From DATFVA01 sp963811905 (lineage in GTDB: Bacteria > Bacteroidota > Ignavibacteria > Ignavibacteriales > Ignavibacteriaceae), in NCBI GenBank assembly GCA_963811905.1, contig CAWETK010000019.1, positions 1 to 64,000 on the forward strand: DNA of 64,000 nt, given 5' to 3'. The notes beneath the pieces are model-generated. The model saw only the letters and a program-made list of their open reading frames with translations. It made no database searches and had not been told where the DNA came from. Within the stretch, counting starts at the first letter, position 1, and the number at the start of each line of letters is the position of its first letter. Made by a program: the position numbers and the translations under genes. Below are positions 50,296 to 58,620 of the stretch, one piece after another.

Positions 50296-50435
50296 GTTCC
50301 TTTTCCTGAAAAATATATTACTTAAAAATTAAATGAAATGGGGGATTGAGTGGTGATAGCAGTCAATGGTCGCCGAGATGGATATAAATTAAATATACTG
50401 GATTAATTGCTTAATTTTTTTCAGATTTGATATCA

Positions 50436-50852
50436 ATGAATTCGATCTTTAAAATTCTGTCTTTACTCTTTTTCTTGCTGTTATTCATTACTTTTACCGG
50501 GTGTGATGATACGGTGAGCGCGGGTTTAAGTGAAGAGTTTTATATCAGTCCGGGACAAAAAGCGGTGATCAGCGATTCCGGTCTTGAGATAACCTTTCAC
50601 AAGGTTGTCGAAGATTCAAGATGCCCGAAAGGTGCTGAGTGTGTATGGGAAGGAAATGGCCGGGTTGAAATTTCAGTCCGGCAGCCAGGATCTGAAGCTG
50701 AGGTTAAGGAACTTAATACGAGACTTGACCCAAAAGAACTGGATACCAAAGACTTTAAAATTCGTCTTCTGGACCTTCAACCCTATCCTGAAACAGGCAG
50801 GGAAATCTCATTAGATGAGTACAAAGTTAAGCTGGTAGTGGAAAATGAATAA
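50436..50852 (+). CDS. small lipoprotein, unknown family
   Basis: A 138-residue lipoprotein, starting at ATG 50436 (a TTG at 50427 is in frame). The signal ends with lipobox FTGC. The mature part has a beta-rich pattern with the conserved-looking block EDSRCPKGAECVWEGNG (about 56-72), whose two cysteines may form a disulfide. I have seen this block in many uncharacterised bacterial lipoproteins, but no function is known. Single gene. Confidence 0.7.
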   Translation: MNSIFKILSLLFFLLLFITFTGCDDTVSAGLSEEFYISPGQKAVISDSGLEITFHKVVEDSRCPKGAECVWEGNGRVEISVRQPGSEAEVKELNTRLDPKELDTKDFKIRLLDLQPYPETGREISLDEYKVKLVVENE

Positions 50853-51035
50853 TTTTCGCGTATTATCCATTTCCTCGTCTTATTTTAATACACACTCCGT
50901 AAAAATTTCAAGTTAATTAATTTTTCTTACTATCTTAGTCATAATTTTTATACATTTTAGTGCGAAAAATGTGCTGATGAGTATGGCTTGATACGAAAAA
51001 TTTTCTTATTATCGAAAACTTTTTCTTCATTTTTA

Positions 51036-52022
51036 ATGCATTTGCCCGAGGAAAAAATTAAAAGTATAATTGCTTTTGTACTTATTTCAGGAATCTTATT
51101 TCTGAATTCCTGCGAAGCGCCGAGAGAAAACCCTCTTGACCCTAATTCTCCCGATAATCAGCTCGGCACTATAGATGGAAACGTACAGACATTTAGTCTG
51201 CCTTACACTCCAATAAAAAATGTTGAAATATTCTGGAAACGCGGAGACAGATTGGTTTATTCGGACACTTCCGGAAATTTTACCATTCCAAATATCAAAA
51301 CCGATAATGGCCCCTTAATTTTTCGCAAAGAAGGATATCATATTGATACTGTTCAGATTGACTGGGCGGGCACACGAAAAGTTAATAAACAGATAAACCT
51401 GAACAGGATTCCAATGCTCGATAGTTTATTTATATACAGTGAGGTTATTAATACGATTAGTCCTGGCTCTAAAATGAATACGTTGGTAATCCAGACAAAA
51501 ATAATAGATGTGGATAATGATATTGATACAGTCTTTGTTTTAAATGATCAGCAGGGACTGATAAAGGCAATGGATTTTAATGTTGCTTCCAAATATTTTC
51601 AGGCGGTACTGACTCCCGAAGAAATGAATATTTCTGATATAGAACAATCGATCGGTCTTGAATTCGATTTCCGCATAATTGATGTTTTGGGAGATACATA
51701 TTTTTTAAAAGGCGGCACAGTTACCCGCATAATAAAAGACCAGGTGTCAGGCCTTCAGCCTGCAGATGATCAGGTAATAACATCACAACCCTTTAACCTC
51801 ACATGGAACAGTTTTACTGCAGGTTACTCTTTTCATTATATGGTAGAAATTTATACTAATGACGGCAGTCTCCTTGTGAAGAGAGGCAGTAATATACCTG
51901 CTCAGACTACAATATTTTCTGTTGATAGTATAAATGCAGGGAGCTATTGGTGGGTCATCTGGGTAATTGATGATTTTAATAATAAGGATAGATCACTGCC
52001 TGCAAGTTTCAGTGTTCAATAA
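51036..52022 (+). CDS. lipoprotein with carboxypeptidase-regulatory-like domain
   Basis: A 328-residue lipoprotein starting at ATG 51036 (the frame is open from TTG 50988). The lipobox LNSC is at about 27-30. An N-terminal beta-sandwich of the CarboxypepD_reg type (about 46-120, IDGNVQTFS...YSDTSGNFTIPNI) is followed by two further beta domains. It sits 13-19 nt before the sigma-54 activator and may report envelope state to it. Family role is unknown. Confidence 0.65.
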   Translation: MHLPEEKIKSIIAFVLISGILFLNSCEAPRENPLDPNSPDNQLGTIDGNVQTFSLPYTPIKNVEIFWKRGDRLVYSDTSGNFTIPNIKTDNGPLIFRKEGYHIDTVQIDWAGTRKVNKQINLNRIPMLDSLFIYSEVINTISPGSKMNTLVIQTKIIDVDNDIDTVFVLNDQQGLIKAMDFNVASKYFQAVLTPEEMNISDIEQSIGLEFDFRIIDVLGDTYFLKGGTVTRIIKDQVSGLQPADDQVITSQPFNLTWNSFTAGYSFHYMVEIYTNDGSLLVKRGSNIPAQTTIFSVDSINAGSYWWVIWVIDDFNNKDRSLPASFSVQ

Positions 52023-52041
52023 TGGAGAAAATATTTTGAGA

Positions 52042-53532
52042 ATGAATGGCTCAGCAGAGACGATTGAAAATATAAAGCAGATCGGAAAAGAACAATTTGA
52101 AACTCTGTATAAAATCAGCCAGGCCTTAAATTCCGCTATTTACCAGGACAGCCTGATAAAAGAAACACTTGACGTAATTATCAGGGTTCTGCATGCTGAC
52201 AGAGGATTGTTTGTAAAATATGATGAGGATTCAAATAAATTTTCCATTATCGGCGCACGCAATATGGAACAGCAGAGCATTGGAGACATTTCTGTCTTTT
52301 CATCAAGTATTCTGCAGAAAGTAATAGAAAGGGGAAATCCCGTTCTTTATCATGATGTTCAGAATGATCCGAATATTTCGCAGTATGAGAGTATCCAGAT
52401 CCATAATATAAAATCTATCCTGGGTGTGCCGATCAAGCGGAATGATAAAGTCTGGGGCGTAATACTTGTCGACAGCAGCATAAACCGAAAAGAGTTCACT
52501 GAAGAGAATATGGTCTTCCTCGATTTCTTCTCCAATTTAGTTTCACTGGCACTTGATAGAATCACCCGGCTGGAAGCTCTTGAAGATGAAAATATAATTC
52601 TGCGTAATCAGCTGCAGGCTTCCAAAAACATTCCTGAATTAATCGGCGACAGTCCTGCTATGCAGAAACTTGCAACTCTGATTCATAAAGTCGCAGGTAC
52701 AGATGCTACAGTTTTACTTCTTGGTGAAAGCGGAACCGGGAAGGAACTGGTAGCAAGGGCAGTGCATAACCTAAGCAGCAGAAGAGAACTTCCTTACCTT
52801 GCCCAGTTCTGCGGATCTATCCCTGACTCCCTTCTTGAAAGTGAATTGTTCGGATACAAAAAAGGTGCATTTACCGGTGCAAATACCGACAAAAAAGGAC
52901 TATTTGAAGTCGCCAGCGAAGGAACTTTTTTTCTTGATGAGATTGCCGACATTTCGCTTGCTCTGCAGGCAAAATTGCTCAGAGTACTTCAGAATAAGGA
53001 AATAATGAGACTGGGAGATACCCAGATCATAAAAGTGGATGTAAGGGTGATAGCTGCTACTAATAAGGATCTGAGACAATTGGTGAAGGATGGAGCATTC
53101 AGAGAAGATTTGTTTTATCGCCTGAATGTATTTCCGATAAGAGTTCCTCCTTTAAGAGAACGCCGAACAGATATTCCTCTTCTTGTTGATTATCTCATTA
53201 AAAAATATTCACACGAAAATATCCGTGTGGGATCATCAACTCTTAAGATACTTGAGGAATACAGCTGGCCCGGAAACGTGAGGCAGCTTGAGAATGTGCT
53301 GCAGAGGGCGTTGATACTGTGCGATTCGGATAAACTGCTGCCGGAACACATTGTGATTGAAGAAGAATCGAGCGATATGGAATTCGGCGGCACTCTTCGG
53401 GATTTTGAAAAAATGATTCTTATGAGAAGATTAAAAGAATTTAACGGAAACCGTACCGCAACAGCGAAGTCTCTTGGTGTTTCCGTCAGATGGGTTCAGT
53501 TAAAACTGAAAGAGATAGAAGAAAAAGTTTAA
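52042..53532 (+). CDS. sigma-54 activator with GAF domain
   Basis: A 496-residue enhancer-binding protein. A GAF domain (about 15-180) precedes AAA+ with Walker A GESGTGKE (about 228), the GAFTGA loop (about 275), Walker B FLDEIADI (about 296) and a Fis-like HTH at the end (NRTATAKSLGVSVRWVQ). Start choice: ATG 52042, or TTG 52036 which has GGAG at good spacing; an upstream frame from 51967 overlaps the lipoprotein gene. The stop overlaps the kinase ATG (TAATG), so the two are translationally coupled. Confidence 0.88.
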   Translation: MNGSAETIENIKQIGKEQFETLYKISQALNSAIYQDSLIKETLDVIIRVLHADRGLFVKYDEDSNKFSIIGARNMEQQSIGDISVFSSSILQKVIERGNPVLYHDVQNDPNISQYESIQIHNIKSILGVPIKRNDKVWGVILVDSSINRKEFTEENMVFLDFFSNLVSLALDRITRLEALEDENIILRNQLQASKNIPELIGDSPAMQKLATLIHKVAGTDATVLLLGESGTGKELVARAVHNLSSRRELPYLAQFCGSIPDSLLESELFGYKKGAFTGANTDKKGLFEVASEGTFFLDEIADISLALQAKLLRVLQNKEIMRLGDTQIIKVDVRVIAATNKDLRQLVKDGAFREDLFYRLNVFPIRVPPLRERRTDIPLLVDYLIKKYSHENIRVGSSTLKILEEYSWPGNVRQLENVLQRALILCDSDKLLPEHIVIEEESSDMEFGGTLRDFEKMILMRRLKEFNGNRTATAKSLGVSVRWVQLKLKEIEEKV

Positions 53533-55043
53533 TGCACACATCGACCGAAATATTATACGATAAGTTTGAAATAATTGATACAATCAAGAAAGATGTATAC
53601 ACAAGTGTTTACCTGGCAAATCACATCTATCTTGGAAAGAAGATCATATTAAAAACACTTAATACTGATGAACTTTCAGATAAGACAATACTCGCAAGGT
53701 TTAAAAGAGAAGCCAAAATTCTTGCCCAGCTTGATCACCCGAATCTGATCAAAGTGCTGGATTTCGGAATGTACAGAAATAACTTTTACATTTCGTTCGA
53801 ATACTTTGAAAGCAAGAATTTAAGGAATATAATAAGGCAGAATAATTATACCATTGAGCAGAAAAGGTCCCTGATTATACGTCTTATGAAAGCCTTAAAT
53901 GCTGCTCATCAGAATCATATTGTGCATCGTGATATTAAACCGGAAAACCTTCTTGTTAATTCCCGTCTTGAATTGAAGATAGCAGACTTCGGACTGGCAC
54001 TCATGCAGGATGAAACTAAACTTACGGTTCAATCATCAATTGTCGGAACACCGAGCTATATGTCTCCCGAACAGATAAGGGGAGAAGAGCTACAGCCTCA
54101 GTCAGACTTATTCTCTGCCGGAATAGTATCTCTTGAGCTCTTTACAGATGAAAACCCTTTTCTTGGTAGAGATATAAATGAAACTATAAATAAAATCCTG
54201 ACCTTTAGCGAAGATGACATAAAAGCCAGGACAGAGCATCTGCCGGAAGATATTCAGAGGATATTAACCGGTCTGCTTAGAAAGAATCCTGAAAATAGGT
54301 TCGGGTCAGCAGAGGAAGTGTTGAATATTCTGGGTATTGAGGCTTCTAATCATGACTTAAAGGTTGAAATCGAAAATAGCAGTGAAATAAATACTAATAA
54401 ATATTTTATAGCGGGAGCTGTACTTATCATTGTTATGATCCTTATAACCTTCGGAATTTATTACCTGGCAAATCCTGCTCCCCGTGAAGAAATCAATAAA
54501 AATCTGGGCGGGAAAAACTATAATTTCGCCGATAAAAATTCCCGTAATATTTTTACAGAAAATTATGCCCAGACTCTGCCGGATGCTTCTAATGCAAATT
54601 TACTTTTGCCCGGGAAGCTTTTTGTTGAAGCAAAACCTTATGCAGATGTTTATATAGATAATAAAAAAATTGATACGACACCTCTTGATGACTATATACA
54701 ATTAAGTCCCGGCCTCCATTCTCTGAAATTAGTACATCCTGACTATCCTCCATATATTAAAAAAATAGATATTTCAAATCAGAAAATTGAATCGGTTAAG
54801 ATTAATTTTCAGGAACGTACCGGAAGTCTCGATTGTAAGGTACAGCCCTGGGGCGAAGTTTTTATCGACGGAAAACACGTGGGAACTACCCCACTTCGTG
54901 AACCAATCAATCTTTATCCCGGCAGCTATAATGTTCAGATAACTAACAAACAATACGCTGATACCCTTCAGAAAAGAATAAGAATTACTGCAAAAGACAC
55001 AACCGAAGTCACTTTTAGTTTTGAGAACGCTCCCACCGAGTAG
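53532..55043 (+). CDS. Ser/Thr protein kinase with transmembrane segment and two PEGA domains
   Basis: A 503-residue Hanks-type kinase. The kinase domain (about 8-270) has the VAIK-like Lys in GKKIILKTL, HRDIKPEN (about 132), ADFGLAL (about 152) and SYMSPEQ. The glycine-rich loop is replaced by TIKKDVYTSVYLA without glycines. A transmembrane helix (about 292-314) is followed by two PEGA domains (about 357-420 and 430-495), extracytoplasmic cell-wall or surface modules. It starts at ATG 53532, overlapping the sigma-54 gene stop. It may phosphorylate the activator or a partner; this is inference. Confidence 0.85.
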   Translation: MHTSTEILYDKFEIIDTIKKDVYTSVYLANHIYLGKKIILKTLNTDELSDKTILARFKREAKILAQLDHPNLIKVLDFGMYRNNFYISFEYFESKNLRNIIRQNNYTIEQKRSLIIRLMKALNAAHQNHIVHRDIKPENLLVNSRLELKIADFGLALMQDETKLTVQSSIVGTPSYMSPEQIRGEELQPQSDLFSAGIVSLELFTDENPFLGRDINETINKILTFSEDDIKARTEHLPEDIQRILTGLLRKNPENRFGSAEEVLNILGIEASNHDLKVEIENSSEINTNKYFIAGAVLIIVMILITFGIYYLANPAPREEINKNLGGKNYNFADKNSRNIFTENYAQTLPDASNANLLLPGKLFVEAKPYADVYIDNKKIDTTPLDDYIQLSPGLHSLKLVHPDYPPYIKKIDISNQKIESVKINFQERTGSLDCKVQPWGEVFIDGKHVGTTPLREPINLYPGSYNVQITNKQYADTLQKRIRITAKDTTEVTFSFENAPTE

Positions 55044-55107
55044 AAAATTATGCATTTATTCTAACTTTCATGTAATTTACCTGTTCTTAAGTAATCAATT
55101 TAGTTGT

Positions 55108-56082
55108 ATGCACAATACTGTAAAGGCTTTCTTTTTTGTATTTATACTGGCCGGAATACTGACTTTGACTCCTGGACAGGATGCTGATTCTTCTGCTCTT
55201 AAAAGTGACCTTGTTCCTGATTCGACAGCAGCTAAAGATTCATCATTTGCTATAGATACTTCTTCTGTGAAGGATACAACAGTCTTAACGCCATTGAATA
55301 AGGATTCAATATCAGTCCGGGATTCTATTGCTTTGATGAAAAAACAATTCGATCAGTTTAAATATGCAGATGTGATTTCAATTGCAAACAAATTATTGTT
55401 AAAGCCTGCGCCTTTAACAAAAAACGAGATACTGGATATTTACAAGTTAAAAGGTATTTCACACTATTCACTTTCAGAGGATGATGCAGCTAAAAAAAGT
55501 CTCATTGAAATACTTCGGATAGATACATCTTTTACGCTTGATTCAACAAAAACTTCTCCTAAAATTATCGCCTTCTTTAAACAGGTAAAACAAAATTATA
55601 TTCAGCAGCAGAAAGAGATTGAAGCCAGGACCGTGGTAAGGTTGGATACAGTTTATATCCCCAAAATTCAATATGATTTCGAACATGAAAACCAGCTGAA
55701 AAATGCTATCGCCAGATCATTAATTATACCGGGACTTGGACACTTATATCTTGATGTTAATTTTAAAAGCGTTTTTCTTACAGTTTTAGGATCAGCTGCA
55801 TTGGTATCATCTATATATTATAGTGTGAAAACTGAGGAAAAACACAAATCATACCTTATCGAAACAGATTCCAAAAAGATTCAATCGAAGTATAACGATT
55901 ACAATGATTTATACAATAAAAGAAATATCTCTCTGGTATCCTTCGGAGTACTCTGGGTCTATTCTCAGCTGGATCTTCTCTTTTTTATGGATGACGAATC
56001 GGGAAATAATATTTCTAAAAATACCTCTATTGACTACAACGATCTAAGGGGATTGACCTTCAATTTAACCTATCCTTTCTGA
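55108..56082 (+). CDS. exported membrane protein, DUF5683-like
   Basis: A 324-residue protein starting at ATG 55108. A signal peptide (1-24) is followed by a Ser/Asp-rich linker, a helical TPR-like part (about 65-150) and two hydrophobic segments near the end with RSLIIPGLGHLYLDVNFKS, the look of DUF5683-type membrane proteins. It follows the PEGA kinase by 64 nt and may be its partner in the envelope. Function is unknown. Confidence 0.65.
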   Translation: MHNTVKAFFFVFILAGILTLTPGQDADSSALKSDLVPDSTAAKDSSFAIDTSSVKDTTVLTPLNKDSISVRDSIALMKKQFDQFKYADVISIANKLLLKPAPLTKNEILDIYKLKGISHYSLSEDDAAKKSLIEILRIDTSFTLDSTKTSPKIIAFFKQVKQNYIQQQKEIEARTVVRLDTVYIPKIQYDFEHENQLKNAIARSLIIPGLGHLYLDVNFKSVFLTVLGSAALVSSIYYSVKTEEKHKSYLIETDSKKIQSKYNDYNDLYNKRNISLVSFGVLWVYSQLDLLFFMDDESGNNISKNTSIDYNDLRGLTFNLTYPF

Positions 56083-56257
56083 AATTTTCATAAGTACGAA
56101 CATCTTTATCAAAGCACGAAAATATTTCGTGATTAATCACACCTCTCATCAAAAAATTACAGGATTTTGGTTAGTAATCACACTTTATGAGCTCTGGCAC
56201 AACTTTAGGTTATAGTAATGAAAAACCTGGGGAGATTAATATTCACCAGGTGCAAAA

Positions 56258-57541
56258 ATGTACGAGAATGATAGAAAAAGTATTTACTATAAGCTTTTTA
56301 TTTCAACAATAGTTCTTTTTTTTATTGGGGCTTTAGTTGGCTGCAGCAAAGATAATTCTGTGGAGATTGAAGATGTAACGGCAAAAGTTGCAGGCAGGGT
56401 AGAGGCTGATTCAGGATTAACGGGTATTTCTGTTAAACTCATCAGATTAGATGATTTAGCGAATACTCAGACTGTATCTCTGAAGAATGTGTATACAAAT
56501 TCAGAGGGGAAATTTATTCTTGAAACCTACCTTGACGGAGAAAACAACCTCCTGGTGCAGGCTGATAAAGACAGCAAGGAGTGGCGAGGAATTTTAACAG
56601 CAGGTGTAAAACCGGGAATTGCCGTTTACACTCAACCGTTAAATGATATAACAAAAATTTGCGCAGATTTATTTGTAAGTACTATTAAAGCAGGCGAAAA
56701 ACCGGAATATACTACTATCCGGCTTTTAATTGATAAAGATATTGCCGGAACACTCGACAGCAATAGCGAAATGATGAATGATATAGCTAATGCCGTCGTG
56801 AATGAATTTAATGCTGAAAAAGAGACTTTACTACGACCTGAAATAGGCGGAACTACTTCGCAATGGCAGCAGATAAATATCGCTAAATTTGCTGCCCAGA
56901 CTGCTTTCGACAGAGATCTCTATTATGCTGTATCAAAGAGTGCTCAACAAGCGGCTCTTTATAACTACCTGGGTTCTCTTGCAGATGCTTATGTTGATGT
57001 GGGCCTGCAGTCTAATACTTTCAGTAAAGTACTTGAGGCATCCGTAAGGACTTTATTGAAAGAAATTGAAGGAATCAACTCCCGGCTTGAGTTTGAATTT
57101 TTGAAAAGAACTGCTGAAATAAGAGCAGCGGTTTTGAATATATCGGTCTTGTCGGAGTTTCAGAAGCTGGGAGCTGATCCATCAATCATCAACCAGGTTA
57201 TTTACGCAGGTGAAGATCTTCAGGAAAATATAGAGAAGATCCGGTCTGCTGAAGAAATATCCAGTGAATTTGATAATTACCGGGATCTGGTTCTGAATAT
57301 GCTTGTAAAAGTTCTGGGTGTTTATGGTAATACCGTTCGGGCGTTTCAGGTTGATGTCACCGGGTATAAACAGGCACTTATAACTGAGGTTGGTAATAGT
57401 TCCGGTATGACTGAAATCATAAGTGCTTATATAAATTTTTACAGCAAAATAAACGACCTTGTGAAACAGCAGATTTATTCGGAAACGATTCAACAGAATG
57501 CTGCTGCTGAAGTTCTGATTGTATTGAATATGTATTTTTAA
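56258..57541 (+). CDS. large lipoprotein, unknown
   Basis: A 427-residue lipoprotein: signal with lipobox LVGC (about 26-29), an Ig/carboxypeptidase-regulatory-like N-terminal domain (about 42-115), then a long mostly helical region (about 160-427), probably alpha-helical bundles. I do not recognise the family. It is transcribed alone and is followed by an intrinsic terminator at 57608. Confidence 0.65.
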   Translation: MYENDRKSIYYKLFISTIVLFFIGALVGCSKDNSVEIEDVTAKVAGRVEADSGLTGISVKLIRLDDLANTQTVSLKNVYTNSEGKFILETYLDGENNLLVQADKDSKEWRGILTAGVKPGIAVYTQPLNDITKICADLFVSTIKAGEKPEYTTIRLLIDKDIAGTLDSNSEMMNDIANAVVNEFNAEKETLLRPEIGGTTSQWQQINIAKFAAQTAFDRDLYYAVSKSAQQAALYNYLGSLADAYVDVGLQSNTFSKVLEASVRTLLKEIEGINSRLEFEFLKRTAEIRAAVLNISVLSEFQKLGADPSIINQVIYAGEDLQENIEKIRSAEEISSEFDNYRDLVLNMLVKVLGVYGNTVRAFQVDVTGYKQALITEVGNSSGMTEIISAYINFYSKINDLVKQQIYSETIQQNAAAEVLIVLNMYF

Positions 57542-57607
57542 TTTTTATTTGGCTTGTATTTGCCTCCCCCTCGGGCAAATATATGTTCCCTCAACAAAGG
57601 CCTAACA

Positions 57608-57638
57608 CCCCTTAAGCAGCACACTTAAGGGGTTTTTT
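57608..57638 (+). terminator. intrinsic terminator after the 56258 lipoprotein gene
   Basis: CCCCTTAAG (57608-57616) pairs with CTTAAGGGG (57624-57632) and is followed by six T residues. Strong rho-independent form. Confidence 0.88.
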
Positions 57639-57764
57639 ATTTAGTAGTCTAAGTGGACAAATATAGATATTGAAATGAAGGCTCTTTACACTTATTATTC
57701 AAAGCAGCCTGCGGTGATGAAAAAGGTAAAGAGTTGATTGAAATTTTAACAGGAGATTGTGTTA

Positions 57765-58502
57765 ATGAAAAATGTTCTGCCGGGACTTATCCCCTATCGT
57801 AAAGCAGATAAATGGGGCTTTTGCAATTCGAAAAAAGAAATTCTCATACCGGTTAAATATGATCAGGTCGGAGCTTTTATTGAAGATCTCGTCCGGGTTA
57901 AATTAAATGATAAATGGGGATTTATTGATACCGCAGGGAAAGAAATTACCTCTATAAAATATGACGAGGTCGAAGATTTTCATATCGGCTTTGCCAGAGT
58001 GAATTTTGGAATAAAGAAAAAAGATGATAAAATCATCTTTTCGGGAAAATGGGGGGTGATCGATAAAACCGGGAAAGAAATTATACCTGTTCAGTATAGC
58101 GAAGTTGGAGATTTTTTGGATGGACTTTTCCCGGTTAAGCTGAATGATAAATGGGGACTATTGAATACTGCTGCACAGAGTATTGCCCCTATACGATATG
58201 ATGAAATTGGTGAACTTAAAGAGGATTACCTTCCTATTAAGGAAAAAGGAAAATGGGGGTTCATAAACAGAAAGGGCGAAAAAGTAATTCCCGGAAATTT
58301 TGATGACGTCGGTTCTTTTTACAATGGAATAACTTATGTCCGCTTAAACGACTGGTGGGGTTTGATAGATAAAAACGGCAAAGGTGTAACTCCCATCAAG
58401 TATGATAAGATTGGGGAAATCAGAAACGGTTTAATTTCAGTGAAAATCGGAGGCAGATGGGGATTTATTGACCGGAGCGGCACAGAGTATTTTGAAGACT
58501 GA
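57765..58502 (+). CDS. WG-repeat protein
   Basis: A 245-residue protein built of seven WG beta-hairpin repeats of about 34 residues, each with a (K/R/W)WG(F/V/L) core and an I-P-x-x-Y-D half. There is no signal peptide, so it is cytoplasmic. WG repeats form beta-propeller-like surfaces for protein binding; targets are unknown. ATG 57765 is preferred to GTG 57759, because AGGAG (57751-57755) is correctly spaced. It ends just before the Y-shaped inverted repeat. Confidence 0.82.
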   Translation: MKNVLPGLIPYRKADKWGFCNSKKEILIPVKYDQVGAFIEDLVRVKLNDKWGFIDTAGKEITSIKYDEVEDFHIGFARVNFGIKKKDDKIIFSGKWGVIDKTGKEIIPVQYSEVGDFLDGLFPVKLNDKWGLLNTAAQSIAPIRYDEIGELKEDYLPIKEKGKWGFINRKGEKVIPGNFDDVGSFYNGITYVRLNDWWGLIDKNGKGVTPIKYDKIGEIRNGLISVKIGGRWGFIDRSGTEYFED

Positions 58503-58516
58503 TTTATTATATAAAA

Positions 58517-58598
58517 AATCACCCGGGAGGTAGTGTGCTGTCGGGGGACACTACAGAATTCTTTCAGTATTAGAGAATAAGAATTCTACCGGGTGATT
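58517..58598. other. Y-shaped (three-way-junction) inverted-repeat element between convergent genes
   Basis: An outer stem AATCACCCGG (58517-58526) pairs with CCGGGTGATT (58589-58598), 10 bp. Inside are two adjacent hairpins: GTAGTGT/ACACTAC (58530-58536 with 58548-58554) and AGAATTCTT/AAGAATTCT (58555-58563 with 58579-58587). On the minus strand the stem runs into TTTTTT, so it could end the beta-helix gene transcript. The three perfect stems with short junctions exceed what a simple terminator needs. Confidence 0.6.
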
Positions 58599-58620
58599 AA
58601 AGAATTTTAATAATGTCTAC

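Noticed and set aside
56195..56210. TGGCAC followed by TAGGT, resembling a sigma-54 promoter before the 56258 lipoprotein gene
   Set aside because: The invariant GC of the -12 box is GG here, so the key dinucleotide is missing.
57675..57737. 20-codon frame upstream of the WG-repeat gene
   Set aside because: No ribosome site and no recognisable content; it could be chance.
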